A DNA stretch of 64,000 nt from contig NZ_JASISR010000003.1 in NCBI RefSeq assembly GCF_030063245.1, positions 172,255 to 236,254 on the forward strand, read 5' to 3'. This DNA is from Paenarthrobacter sp. PH39-S1. Its GTDB lineage: Bacteria; Actinomycetota; Actinomycetes; Actinomycetales; Micrococcaceae. Of the stretch, positions 16,777 through 25,993 are shown in pieces. The translations under genes and the position numbers were made by a program. The notes beneath the pieces are model-generated. The model made no database searches. It saw only the letters and a list, made by a program, of their open reading frames with translations, and was not told the origin of the DNA. Numbering within the stretch: position 1 is the stretch's first letter; the number at the start of each line of letters is the position of its first letter.

Positions 16777-18837
16777 ATGAGCATGGACTACGTGACCTCA
16801 CGGCTCGGCGCCGGAGATGCGGATTCCGGACCGCGGCTGGCCTTCGGCGGCGACTACAATCCGGAGCAGTGGCCGGAGGACGTCTGGGCCGAAGACATGG
16901 CGCTGATGCGCGAAGCCGGCGTCAACCTCGTCAGTGTGGGAATCTTCAGCTGGGCCCTGCTGGAACCGGCGGAGGGGGTCTACGAATTCGATTGGCTGGA
17001 TCGCGTCCTCGACCTGCTGCATGCCAAGGGCATCAGCGTCGATCTGGCAAATGCGACCGCATCTCCCCCGCCGTGGTTCAGCCACAAGTACCCGCAGTCC
17101 CTGCCGGTGACGGCCGACGGCGTCCGGCACAGTTACGGTTCCCGGCAAGCCTTCAGCGCCAGCAGCCCGGACTACCGCCGCGCCGCCGCCGCGCTCACCA
17201 AGGCGATCGTCGAGCGCTACGCACGCCATCCCGCCGTCGTTATGTGGCATGTCCACAACGAGTACGGCTGTCACAACCAGCCAGATTACGGCGACAACGC
17301 GGCCGCGGCCTTCCGGACGTGGCTGCAGCATCGGTACGGGAGCCTGGATGGCCTCAACGCCGCCTGGGGAACGGCCTTTTGGTCCCAGCATTACTACAGC
17401 TGGGAAGAGATCCTGCCACCGCGCGCGTCCGGCACCTGGCTCAATCCGACCCAGCAGCTGGACTTCGCGCGTTTCTCCTCAGATGCCCTGCTGGAGTGCT
17501 TCCGCGCGGAGGCGGAGATCATCCGCGCGGGATCACAGCACCCGGTCACCACCAATTTCATGGGCTTCAGCATGGCCCTGGAGCGGCCCGTGGACTACTG
17601 GAGGTGGGCCGGGCACATGGACATCGTTTCCAATGATCATTACCTGATAGCGGCCGACGAGCGGAACTTCCAGGAACTGGCCATGACGGCGGATCTGTCA
17701 CGCGGCTGGTCCGGCGGCCTACCATGGCTGCTGATGGAACACTCCACGTCGGCGGTGAATTGGCAGCCACGCAATGTCGCCAAGATGCCCGGTGAGATGC
17801 TCCGCAACTCGCTGTCGCATGTGGCGCGCGGGTCCGACGGTGCGCTGTTCTTCCAGTGGCGCGCTTCCCGGGCGGGTGCGGAGAAATTCCACTCGGCCAT
17901 GTTGCCGCACGCCGGGACGGACAGCAAAGTCTGGCGTGAGGTGGTGGACCTGGGGCAGGCGCTGCGGTCCATTTCCGAAGTGGCGGGTTCCACCGTGGCC
18001 GATGTGCAGGTCGCCATCCTGCACGATACGGATGCGCGCTGGGCCGCGGAACTGGATTCGCAGCCCAGCGTGGACGCGGACTTTATCGCCGAGACCCGTC
18101 GCTGGCACGATGCCTTCTTCCGCGCCGGCATCACCACCGATATCCGGCGCAGCACCGATGACCTGTCCGGCTACCGGCTGGTGGTGGCGCCAATGCTCTA
18201 CCTGCTCACCGACGAGGGCACGGCCAACATCGCACGGTTCGTGGAGGACGGCGGGCACCTGATGGTCGGTTACTTCTCGGGCATCGTGGACGAAAATGAC
18301 CACATCCGAATGGACCCGATCCATGGACACGGATATCCCGGCGCCTTCCACGACCTGCTGGGCGTGCGGATCGAGGAATTCTTCCCGCTGCGGGCCGGCG
18401 CGACGGTCCCGCTGAGCGGCTTCGGTGAAGGAAGCGTGTGGAGCGAACTGGGGCGGACGACGACGGCGGAAACCATGGCGACATTCACCGGTGGCGCAGT
18501 GGCCGGCTCGCCGGCGGTTACCCGCAACACGCACGGCAGCGGGTTGGCCTATTATCTCGCGACGTCGCTCACGTCCGCAGGGATGTCCGCACTGCTCGCG
18601 GACATCGCCACGGTGGCCGGCGTCCGTCCCGTAGTGGCGGATGTTCCGGAGGATGTCGAGGTGGTGAAGCGTTCGCAGGATGGCCGCAGCTGGCTCTTTG
18701 TCATGAACCACAGCGATCGGGCCGCCGGCCTGCAGGTCTCCGGCACGGAGCTACTCAGCGGCGAGAGCGTCGGGCCACTGCTCACTGTGCAGGCCGGCCG
18801 GACCGCCGTCGTCCGTTTAGACGAGCAGCCCGACTAG
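16777..18837 (+). CDS. Beta-galactosidase, glycoside hydrolase family 42
   Basis: A 686-residue GH42 enzyme. The acid/base is E162 in WHVHNEYGCHNQPDYG and the nucleophile E321 in LLMEHSTSAVNWQPRN, both in the family contexts; the N-terminal GGDYNPEQWP is a hallmark. The catalytic TIM barrel covers about residues 20-400, followed by the trimerisation and C-terminal domains. No signal peptide is seen, so imported galacto-oligosaccharides are hydrolysed in the cytoplasm. It sits directly after the permeases and ahead of the DeoR regulator. A second ATG two codons in (16783) could be the start. Confidence 0.93.
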   Translation: MSMDYVTSRLGAGDADSGPRLAFGGDYNPEQWPEDVWAEDMALMREAGVNLVSVGIFSWALLEPAEGVYEFDWLDRVLDLLHAKGISVDLANATASPPPWFSHKYPQSLPVTADGVRHSYGSRQAFSASSPDYRRAAAALTKAIVERYARHPAVVMWHVHNEYGCHNQPDYGDNAAAAFRTWLQHRYGSLDGLNAAWGTAFWSQHYYSWEEILPPRASGTWLNPTQQLDFARFSSDALLECFRAEAEIIRAGSQHPVTTNFMGFSMALERPVDYWRWAGHMDIVSNDHYLIAADERNFQELAMTADLSRGWSGGLPWLLMEHSTSAVNWQPRNVAKMPGEMLRNSLSHVARGSDGALFFQWRASRAGAEKFHSAMLPHAGTDSKVWREVVDLGQALRSISEVAGSTVADVQVAILHDTDARWAAELDSQPSVDADFIAETRRWHDAFFRAGITTDIRRSTDDLSGYRLVVAPMLYLLTDEGTANIARFVEDGGHLMVGYFSGIVDENDHIRMDPIHGHGYPGAFHDLLGVRIEEFFPLRAGATVPLSGFGEGSVWSELGRTTTAETMATFTGGAVAGSPAVTRNTHGSGLAYYLATSLTSAGMSALLADIATVAGVRPVVADVPEDVEVVKRSQDGRSWLFVMNHSDRAAGLQVSGTELLSGESVGPLLTVQAGRTAVVRLDEQPD

Positions 18838-18917
18838 CCCAACCAGCCGATCAGCCCGACTAGCTGGTCGATCCGCCCACTCAAGTGTGAGCTCCCAACC
18901 CTACGTGAGGAACCCAG

Positions 18918-19706
18918 ATGCTAGCCGATGCCCGCCGCTCCGCCACCGCTGCCGCCGTTGCGCGCGAGGGGGTGGTCCGTGTCTCGGATCTGGCCGAAAT
19001 GTTCGGGGTTTCCCTGATGACGGTGCGCCGTGACATCGATGTGCTTGATGAAGCGGGCCTGCTGGAGAAAATCCACGGCGGTGCCAAGATCCGGGGCGGT
19101 GCCAGCACGCACGAGCCCGGCTTTGAGCTCAAATCCACCCAAGCCCAAGACGAAAAGGAAGCGATTGCCGCCGAAGCCGCCTCACTGGCACAGGAAGGAA
19201 TGGCGATCGGGCTCAGCGCCGGTACCACCACCTTTGCGCTGGCGAAACTGCTCTGCCAGAAGAGGGGTCTCACCGTGGTGACCAATTCGGTGCGGATCGC
19301 GGATGTTTTCCATGCCTCCGCCGCCAAGCTGACCGTCATTCTCACGGGCGGCGAACGGACACCCTCAGATGCACTGGTGGGCCCGATTGCCACCTCGTCG
19401 GTGCATCAGCTGCACCTGGATCTGCTCTTCCTCGGGGTCCACGGGGTGGACGCGGACGCGGGCTTCACCACGCCCAACCTGCTCGAAGCAGAAATGGACC
19501 GGGCCCTGATTGCGGCGTCACGCAAGGTGGTGGTCCTGGCGGATCACAGCAAATGGGGCATGCAGGGCATCAGCACCATCGCGGCCCTGGAGGATGTGGA
19601 CGAAGTGATCAGCGACGCGGGCCTCGGCCAGGACGCGCAGCGGGTACTGCGCCAGCGCGTGGGCCGGCTGCGGCTGGTCCCTGTCCCGCAGCGGCAATCC
19701 GCCTGA
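18918..19706 (+). CDS. DeoR-family transcriptional regulator
   Basis: A 262-residue regulator. The winged helix is at about residues 18-60 (RVSDLAEMFGVSLMTVRRDIDVLDEAGLLEKIHGGA), and the C-terminal sugar-phosphate-sensing domain shows GLSAGTTTFALAKLL, VVTNSV and FLGVHGVDADAGFTTPN. DeoR proteins normally repress sugar operons until a phosphosugar binds. It is inside the operon it probably controls; the inverted GATC-AAAAT pair around the promoter at 13412 is a candidate site. Its stop codon falls in the first unit of the tandem repeat that follows. Confidence 0.9.
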   Translation: MLADARRSATAAAVAREGVVRVSDLAEMFGVSLMTVRRDIDVLDEAGLLEKIHGGAKIRGGASTHEPGFELKSTQAQDEKEAIAAEAASLAQEGMAIGLSAGTTTFALAKLLCQKRGLTVVTNSVRIADVFHASAAKLTVILTGGERTPSDALVGPIATSSVHQLHLDLLFLGVHGVDADAGFTTPNLLEAEMDRALIAASRKVVVLADHSKWGMQGISTIAALEDVDEVISDAGLGQDAQRVLRQRVGRLRLVPVPQRQSA

Positions 19707-19848
19707 CCGACTGTTCCCGACTTCCCGACTGACCGACTGTTCCCGACTTCCCGACTGACCGCCTGACCGACTGTTCCCGACTTCCCGACTGACCGCCTGA
19801 CCGACTGTTCCCGACTTCCCGACTGACCGACTGTTCCCGACTTCCCGA
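19703..19848. repeat. 26-bp tandem repeat in the leader of the alpha-galactosidase gene
   Basis: Five copies of a 26-bp unit that begins CTGACCGACTG and ends GACTTCCCGA are at 19703, 19729, 19763, 19797 and 19823. Copies three and four are each preceded by an extra CTGACCGC. The array starts two bases before the deoR stop ends and finishes 11 bases before the GH36 start, just upstream of its ribosome-binding site. Copies are identical, which suggests recent expansion. Confidence 0.95.
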
Positions 19849-19859
19849 AGAGGTGCCTG

Positions 19860-22061
19860 ATGGACCCGATATACCTGCGCGTCGACAGCGCGAGCGTACT
19901 GATCGACGTCAGCTCCGGTGAGCCCTCCGTGCTGCACTGGGGTGCTGATTTGGGTGCAACACTGCCGGATCTGTCCGCCCTGGGGTCAGGTGGCATGCCG
20001 GTACCGCATTCCGCGCTGGACACTCCGGTGGTGCTGGGCCTATTGCCACAGGCGTCCTCAGGATGGCGCGGCCGCCCTGGGCTGCGCGGGAGCGCCGTGA
20101 CACAGGGCGCGGCGGGAACGGGCTTCTCCGCCCGGCTGAGCCTGACCGGGATGCGGGCCACCGGCACCTCGGCCATCCTCACGCAGGAGGATGCGGAACT
20201 GGGCCTGACGGTTGTCAGTGAACTTAACCTGCACGACGGCGGTCTGCTGGAGATACGGCACACGCTGACCAACGAGGGCACGACGGATTACGCGCTGGAG
20301 GAACTCGCCGCTGTGCTCCCGATAGGCCCGGACGGGACCGAGATCCTGGATCTGACGGGCCGCTGGTGCCGGGAACGCCATCCGCAGCGACGACCGGTCC
20401 AGCAGGGAACGTGGCTGCGCAGCGGCCGGCACGGCCGCACCGGCCATGATTCCGCGCTGCTGCTGGCCGTCGGATCCGCCGGTTTCGGCAACCGCCAAGG
20501 AAAGGTCTGGGCGGCGCATTTTGCCTGGAGCGGGAACCATCAGGCCTATGTGGAGGGGTTGGCGGACGGCCGCACCGTGATCGGTGCCGCGGAGCTCCTG
20601 GGATCCGGCGAGGTGCTCCTGACACCGGGACAGAGCTACGCCACGCCGCCGCTCTTTGCGGCGTACTCCGACCGCGGTCTGGACGGAATCTCCGAGGCCT
20701 TTTATGCTTGGTTCCGCGCCCGCGGACACCACCCCTCCTCACCGCGGCCGGTTGTCGTGAATACCTGGGAAGCGGTCTACTTCAATCACGATCTGGACGT
20801 CCTGACGGAACTGGCCGCGTCTGCAGCGGAACTGGGTGCGGAGCGCTTCGTGCTCGACGACGGCTGGTTCCGGCACCGCCGCGACGATCACGCGGGTTTA
20901 GGTGACTGGTACGTCGACGCTGACATCTGGCCCGACGGTTTGGGTCCGCTGATCGAGGCGGTCACCAGCAGGGGCATGGAGTTCGGCCTGTGGGTGGAGC
21001 CGGAAATGATCAACTCCGACTCCGACACCGCACGTGCCCATCCTGATTGGATAGCCGGCCCCGCCGCCGCCCGGGCCGAACCCGCCGGTCAAGCCGAACC
21101 GGCCGATGGAGTCGAAACCGCTGCTTGGTCGCGTCCGGATCAGACCCACCGGCTGCCGCTGGAGTGGCGACATCAGCAGGTGCTGGATCTCGTCAACCCG
21201 GAGGCATGGCAGTACATCTACGACCGAATGGACGCGCTGCTGACCGCGCATCCCATCGCCTACCTCAAGTGGGACCAGAACCGGGATCTGCTCGAGATGG
21301 GCCACGCGGACCGGCCCTCCGTGCACGAACAGACGCTGGCCGCTTACCGGCTCTTCGACGCACTCCGGGCTGCGCATCCGACGGTGGAAATTGAAAGCTG
21401 CTCCTCCGGTGGAGCCCGGGTTGACCTGGGGATCCTGGAACGGACGGACCGGATTTGGGCCTCGGACTGCAACGATGCGCTGGAACGTCAGACCATCCAG
21501 CGCTGGACCGGCATCGTAGTCCCGCCGGAACTTGTCGGATCCCACATCGGCCCCACCACCTCGCACACCACGGCCCGCACCCACGAACTGTCGTTCCGCG
21601 CCATCACCGCGCTGTTTGGCCACTTCGGCTTTGAATGGGACATCCGTACCGTCGCCGGTGCCGAACGAGACGAGCTGCGAGGCTTCATCGCCCTTTATAA
21701 GCGGTTCCGCCCACTGATCCACGGCGGACGAATGGTCCGCGCAGATCTGCCCGACCCATCGCTGCTGCTGCACGGCGTCGTTGTCGGGGACGCGACAGAG
21801 GCGCTGTTCGCGCTCGTGGCCGTCTCGACGTCGTACGCAGAGCAGACGGGCCGCGTCTGCGTCCCCGGCCTGGCGGCGGAACGGAACTACCGGGTTGACC
21901 TGATATACCCCATGCGGGGCGGGACCTTCACCCAGGCAGCTCCGCCCGCCTGGGTGGCCGACGGGGTGAGGGCGTCCGGACAGTTCCTGGCGGAGGTCGG
22001 CCTTCCGATGCCGATTCTGAACCCGGAGCACGCCATACTCCTGCACTTCTCCGCCCCTTGA
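19860..22061 (+). CDS. Alpha-galactosidase, glycoside hydrolase family 36
   Basis: A 733-residue GH36 melibiase. The nucleophile is D472 in YLKWDQNRDLL and the acid/base is D536 in WASDCNDALERQ; the N-terminal beta-sandwich, the VLDDGWF strand and GLWVEPEMIN are also as expected. Between DWIAG and RLPLEWRHQQVLDL there is an extra segment of roughly 25 residues of AEPAGQ-like low complexity that most relatives lack. No signal peptide is visible, so it acts on imported raffinose-type or melibiose substrates. Start: ATG with GAGG seven bases upstream, after the tandem repeat. Last gene of the operon. Confidence 0.92.
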   Translation: MDPIYLRVDSASVLIDVSSGEPSVLHWGADLGATLPDLSALGSGGMPVPHSALDTPVVLGLLPQASSGWRGRPGLRGSAVTQGAAGTGFSARLSLTGMRATGTSAILTQEDAELGLTVVSELNLHDGGLLEIRHTLTNEGTTDYALEELAAVLPIGPDGTEILDLTGRWCRERHPQRRPVQQGTWLRSGRHGRTGHDSALLLAVGSAGFGNRQGKVWAAHFAWSGNHQAYVEGLADGRTVIGAAELLGSGEVLLTPGQSYATPPLFAAYSDRGLDGISEAFYAWFRARGHHPSSPRPVVVNTWEAVYFNHDLDVLTELAASAAELGAERFVLDDGWFRHRRDDHAGLGDWYVDADIWPDGLGPLIEAVTSRGMEFGLWVEPEMINSDSDTARAHPDWIAGPAAARAEPAGQAEPADGVETAAWSRPDQTHRLPLEWRHQQVLDLVNPEAWQYIYDRMDALLTAHPIAYLKWDQNRDLLEMGHADRPSVHEQTLAAYRLFDALRAAHPTVEIESCSSGGARVDLGILERTDRIWASDCNDALERQTIQRWTGIVVPPELVGSHIGPTTSHTTARTHELSFRAITALFGHFGFEWDIRTVAGAERDELRGFIALYKRFRPLIHGGRMVRADLPDPSLLLHGVVVGDATEALFALVAVSTSYAEQTGRVCVPGLAAERNYRVDLIYPMRGGTFTQAAPPAWVADGVRASGQFLAEVGLPMPILNPEHAILLHFSAP

Positions 22062-22149
22062 TCCGATTTGAGCTGCCCGTGTTGCGGCAGCGTCACCCGA
22101 TTGCCCTCACTACGGGCACCTCACACGGGACAAAATGGGATAGTGGGAT

Positions 22150-22614
22150 ATGACCTCTGAAGCGTCTTCGACCGGCCGTGGCACCATCCTGATCGTGAAC
22201 GGGCCCAACCTCAACCTGCTGGGAACCCGCGAGCCAGGCATCTACGGCCATGCAACCCTAGTCAATCTGCAGGATCTCGTGGCGGTCGCTGCCCGCGGGC
22301 ATGGGTTCGACGCGGACTTCATCCAGTCCAATCACGAGGGCGCCCTGGTGGACGCGATCCATGCGGCCAGGGATTCAGCGGTGGGCATCGTGATCAACGC
22401 CGGCGCGTATACGCACACCTCGATCGCCATCCGTGACGCGCTGGCCGGCGTCGGGCTGCCGGCCGTGGAGGTGCATATTTCAAATGTGCACCGGCGCGAA
22501 GAATTCCGGCACTTCTCCTACCTCTCCGCAGTGGTGGACGCGGTGATCGTGGGCGCGGGCATGCACGGCTACGAACTTGCCATCAGCTATCTGGCTAAAG
22601 CCCTCGCACGGTAA
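22150..22614 (+). CDS. aroQ: 3-dehydroquinate dehydratase, type II
   Basis: A 154-residue enzyme of the shikimate pathway, converting 3-dehydroquinate to 3-dehydroshikimate; the type II form is a dodecamer. Seen motifs: [17 protein letters not shown] (with the lid arginine and catalytic tyrosine), [33 protein letters not shown] and [16 protein letters not shown] (catalytic His region). It stands alone here rather than with other aro genes; 88 bases separate it from the alpha-galactosidase and it converges on marP. Confidence 0.94.
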   Translation: MTSEASSTGRGTILIVNGPNLNLLGTREPGIYGHATLVNLQDLVAVAARGHGFDADFIQSNHEGALVDAIHAARDSAVGIVINAGAYTHTSIAIRDALAGVGLPAVEVHISNVHRREEFRHFSYLSAVVDAVIVGAGMHGYELAISYLAKALAR

Positions 22615-22662
22615 GGGACGGCGGTCCCACGCCACCGGCCCCGGCGTCACCGGTGCATCCGG

Positions 22663-23847
22663 CTACTTCTTCGTACACTGCCCGGCGGAAACCTGCTGGT
22701 CCAGCCCCGGCGCCGCATGCACCACCGGAGCCAGCTCCGTGAGCGTGAACGCGTAACCGACCTGCGCCGCCGCCGTCGCCCGTGCAAAAACGACGCCCAC
22801 CACTTGGCCGGAGTTGTTCAGCAATGGACCGCCGGAGTTACCGGGCTGCACATCGGCGGCCAACTGGTACACCTCTTCGGCGGCGGGATTCTGCCCATAG
22901 ATATCCGGCACCAGCACGTTGGAGACGGTCTGGACCGTTGCCGGTTCCGAGGTGAACGGACCGCCGTGCGGGTAACCGGCAAAAGCGGCCCCGTCCCCTG
23001 CCTGCAGCTGGCTGCCCAGCGGCAGCGTGGCCGTCTGCAGCCCGTCGACGGCGATCACCGCCAGATCCTGCTGTGGATCAAAGGACACCACACGGCCCGG
23101 AAGCGAGCCACCGCCGGGAAGCTCCACCACGGGGCGGCTCACCCCGGCCACCACGTGCGCGTTCGTCACCACCCGGCCGGGCGAGACCACGAAGCCCGAG
23201 CCCGTCTGATTCTGACCGCACTGGAACGCCGTCCCGGTGATCTTCAAGATGGACTGCGCGGCCGAATTCAGCGCTGGGGTGTCGGTACTGGTGTTCGGCG
23301 GATTCATCGGCGTCACCGGGCCGAGCTGATCGAACAGCTGCGGGATGCCCTCGTTCAGCACGATGGAACGCAGCTGCGCCACGGACGATTTCACTGGCGT
23401 CGGCGTGAGTGAATCAATGGTGCCGATGACCTTGGACTGGCCCAGCTGCGTGGAGACGAATGGGATGCCGAGGTTGGAGACACTGAAGGCGAGCACCGAG
23501 ATCATCAGCGCCCCCACGCCCAGGTTCAGCGCCCCGCCGAGCAGCCGGTCCACCGCACGCACCGGGTGGAACTTCACCCGCCGCCCGATCAGCGTGCCCA
23601 GCCGGATTCCCAGCGTATGGCCCAGCACCACGAGCACCAGCACGGCCGCGATCACGGCCACCGTCCGCCAGCCGCTGTCGCCGGCCAGCGAACTCACAAA
23701 GGGAACGGCAAAGAACGCCGCCGCCGCGCCGGCCACAAAGCCGAGGATGCCGCCAAGGCTCACCACGAGTCCCACACGCAGGCCGTAGATAAGCTGACCG
23801 ATGAGCCACAACAGCAACACCAGGTCCAGCACAGTGAATCCGAACAT
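22663..23847 (-). CDS. MarP-type membrane serine protease (CvpA domain plus trypsin-like domain)
   Basis: A 394-residue protein. Residues 1-165 hold four helices of the CvpA family (LDLVLLLWLIGQLIYGLRVG onward); residues 190-390 are a chymotrypsin-fold protease facing outward. The triad is visible as His in VVTNAHVVAGV, Asp in QQDLAVIAVDGL and Ser in VQPGNSGGPLLNNSG. The mycobacterial MarP relative is a periplasmic protease needed for acid resistance; that role here is inference. The frame is open to 23943, but similarity starts at MFGFTVLDL (ATG 23847). Confidence 0.88.
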   Translation of the reverse strand: MFGFTVLDLVLLLWLIGQLIYGLRVGLVVSLGGILGFVAGAAAAFFAVPFVSSLAGDSGWRTVAVIAAVLVLVVLGHTLGIRLGTLIGRRVKFHPVRAVDRLLGGALNLGVGALMISVLAFSVSNLGIPFVSTQLGQSKVIGTIDSLTPTPVKSSVAQLRSIVLNEGIPQLFDQLGPVTPMNPPNTSTDTPALNSAAQSILKITGTAFQCGQNQTGSGFVVSPGRVVTNAHVVAGVSRPVVELPGGGSLPGRVVSFDPQQDLAVIAVDGLQTATLPLGSQLQAGDGAAFAGYPHGGPFTSEPATVQTVSNVLVPDIYGQNPAAEEVYQLAADVQPGNSGGPLLNNSGQVVGVVFARATAAAQVGYAFTLTELAPVVHAAPGLDQQVSAGQCTKK

Positions 23848-24227
23848 GCCCGTCCTTGCCCCGGCCACGATCGGGTCCGGACTGCCAAGTTTAGCCTCCC
23901 CGACCGGGACGAAACCTGAGCGTCCGCCCACTGCCGCCCGCATGGCGGGGAAGGCGGATTCCGTCCCGCCACGGGAGGGACCGCAGGGTCGCGGTGCCGC
24001 CGCGGTGGTGAGCCGGTTTGCAGCCCCTCAGGCGGAAAACACTGCCCGGCGACGTCCCGGGCGGCAGCCGTGGGGGCGGCCGTGGGGGCGGCCCCGTCCT
24101 GGGAGTCTTTTAGGCGCCCTCCGGCAGCCGCACAACCGGTGCTGATGCCAAGTTGGTCACAAAACGGTGAGAATTCTGAAACAATTGTCATAACGTCACT
24201 ATTCGCCCACTTCCAACAGGAGATTTC
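23848..24227. other. Divergent intergenic region between marP and glxR
   Basis: About 380 bases, GC-rich on the marP side with a GTGGGGGCGGCC duplication near 24070-24095, and AT-richer next to glxR (24140-24215). The second half must hold the glxR promoter; a GGTCACAAAACGGTGAG stretch near 24156 is palindromic-looking but not a CRP consensus. No gene is seen. Confidence 0.4.
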
Positions 24228-24905
24228 ATGGACATCGAGGTACTGCGCAGGGCACCGTTGTTTGCCACGCTTGACGACGAGGCATTCCGTCTGTTGACGG
24301 ACGAGCTGGCTGAGGTGGACCTCTCCCGGGGGGCCTCCGTTTTCCGGGAGGGCGACCAGGGCGACCAGCTGTATTTCATCGTTTCCGGCAAGGTCAAGCT
24401 GGGCCGGACGTCTCCGGACGGCCGTGAATCGCTGGTGGCCATCCTCGGCCCGGGCGAGCTGTTCGGCGAGATGGCGCTGTTTGATCCGGCGCCCCGCAGC
24501 ACGACCGCAACCGCGGTCTCCGAGACGCGGCTGGCCGGGTTGAAGAACGAAAGCCTCAACGCATTGCTGGGCAACCGCCCCGAAGTTTCCATGCAGCTCC
24601 TGCAGGCCCTGGCGCGCCGCCTGCGGCGCACGAACGACAACCTCTCGGATCTGGTCTTTTCCGACGTTCCCGGCCGCGTGGCCAAGGCGCTGCTGGATCT
24701 GGCGGACCGGTTTGGACGCCCCGCCACGGACGGTGTGTTGGTGGCCCATGAACTCACGCAGGAGGAGCTGGCCCAGTTGGTCGGAGCGTCGCGTGAGACC
24801 GTCAATAAGGCGCTGGCCGAATTTGTTCAACGTGGCTGGCTGCGCCTCGAGGCCCGCGCCGTCGTCATTCTTGACATCAACCGTCTGCGCCAGCGCTCGC
24901 GTTAG
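24228..24905 (+). CDS. glxR: CRP/FNR-family global regulator, GlxR type
   Basis: A 225-residue cAMP-receptor protein. The cyclic-nucleotide domain spans about residues 8-125, with GDQLYFIVSGKVKLG and the phosphate-binding cassette LGPGELFGEMALFDPAPRSTTATA; the C-terminal helix-turn-helix is LTQEELAQLVGASRETVNKALAEF. In corynebacteria and relatives this protein binds TGTGA-N6-TCACA sites and controls carbon metabolism. Start ATG has AGGAG seven bases upstream. A perfect such site lies in the galactoside-operon leader in this window. Confidence 0.9.
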   Translation: MDIEVLRRAPLFATLDDEAFRLLTDELAEVDLSRGASVFREGDQGDQLYFIVSGKVKLGRTSPDGRESLVAILGPGELFGEMALFDPAPRSTTATAVSETRLAGLKNESLNALLGNRPEVSMQLLQALARRLRRTNDNLSDLVFSDVPGRVAKALLDLADRFGRPATDGVLVAHELTQEELAQLVGASRETVNKALAEFVQRGWLRLEARAVVILDINRLRQRSR

Positions 24906-24996
24906 CCGCTGGCCTCTTGCCAGCCAGTACGACGGCGGCGCCCGGGTCGCCGCTGCGGCTGCCACGGCCGTACCCGCTGAGAGGCGCACCAATTAT

Positions 24997-25031
24997 GGAC
25001 GGGCACCCCTGCTGAAGCGCGGTGCCCGTCC
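24997..25031. terminator. Bidirectional hairpin terminator
   Basis: A perfect 11-bp stem GGACGGGCACC / GGTGCCCGTCC with a 13-base loop sits between the convergent glxR and Nudix genes. No T-run follows on the plus strand. Confidence 0.7.
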
Positions 25032-25069
25032 GTATCTGCTGCCAATCCGGGCGGATTCCCGGTAGCCCG

Positions 25070-25993
25070 TCAGCGTTCCCGGCTGACTGCCCCCTCGGAG
25101 ACCGGTGCCGAGGCAACCTCCAGCCAGAACTCCCCGTCCTTCTCGACCAGGCGCGGCTGGTAGGCCACCGCGGAACGCTTATGGTTCAAATAGGCAATGC
25201 AGCCGCGCGCGGACGCAATCTTTTCCAAAATGATTTCGCAACCGGGTACCGTCAGCTCGGACAGGGTGAGGCCCACCGTATCGGGTTGCCCGATTTCGTC
25301 CCCCAAGGACACCCCTTCACGGCCGGAGACCAGCTTCGCGGCGCTGGCCCAGCGTGCCCAGACACCCCTGCTGGAGAGCAGCGACGGGGTCTGGTTCACC
25401 GGCGCAGCGGCGGCGAAATACCGGGTATCAAACCGGCGATGGGCGAAGTCCGGACTGAGCCAGTTCACCAGCGGCTTGAGCAGATCGGTGCGCAGGCCCA
25501 GTCCGCGCTTTGCCAGAATCTCCGGGAAGGTCTTGTCCTGATCCGCGATCGCCTCCCGGGCGGCCATCCACTCCGCCCCCTGGGTTCCTTCCACCAGCGA
25601 GGACGCATCCCGGCCCGCGAGCAGTATGCCGGTCTCCTCGAAGGTCTCGCGGATGGCGGCCACCACGTGGCGGCGGGCCAGCGATTCGTCGGCCATTCCC
25701 ATGCTTCTGGCCCACGTCGCCGGCGACGGGCCCACCCAGTCCATCGCGTCGTCGTCGTGCGCCTCAATACTGCCACCGGGGAACGACACCCGGCCCAGCG
25801 GTGAGACCCCCTTGCGGTACCCCAGATACGTCTGCAACCCCTCCGGACCGTCCTTGAGCAGAACCACCGACGACGCAGACCGCGGCTTACTCGGGGTGCG
25901 TTCGCCGAACTCCATCCACGTCCGGGCCGCCGCCAGCTGGTCGGGGAGCAGCCGGAACGTCCGCGTCCCCGCGGGTCTACTGGAACTGAGCAA
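25070..25993 (-). CDS. Nudix hydrolase, NUDT19/ACSS-like large type
   Basis: A 307-residue Nudix protein. The box is split by an insertion: RVSFPGGSIEAHDDD comes before a 30-residue stretch and then AAIRETFEETGILLAG carries the REXXEE core, as in eukaryotic NUDT19-like and actinobacterial relatives. Substrate unknown (possibly CoA derivatives). The TTG at 25993 overlaps the ridA stop by 17 bases and has GAGG upstream; an ATG at 25915 is the alternative. It is third in a leftward operon after a DUF4177 gene and ridA. Confidence 0.78.
   Translation of the reverse strand: MLSSSRPAGTRTFRLLPDQLAAARTWMEFGERTPSKPRSASSVVLLKDGPEGLQTYLGYRKGVSPLGRVSFPGGSIEAHDDDAMDWVGPSPATWARSMGMADESLARRHVVAAIRETFEETGILLAGRDASSLVEGTQGAEWMAAREAIADQDKTFPEILAKRGLGLRTDLLKPLVNWLSPDFAHRRFDTRYFAAAAPVNQTPSLLSSRGVWARWASAAKLVSGREGVSLGDEIGQPDTVGLTLSELTVPGCEIILEKIASARGCIAYLNHKRSAVAYQPRLVEKDGEFWLEVASAPVSEGAVSRER

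Noticed and set aside
19518..19937. Minus-strand frame with REVGNSRS-type repeats across the 26-bp array, resembling the VGN of the 11-residue repeats at 30.3 kb
   Set aside because: It runs antisense through deoR and the GH36 start and has no signal peptide; the shared VGN comes from GGGAAC-type DNA and is likely chance.
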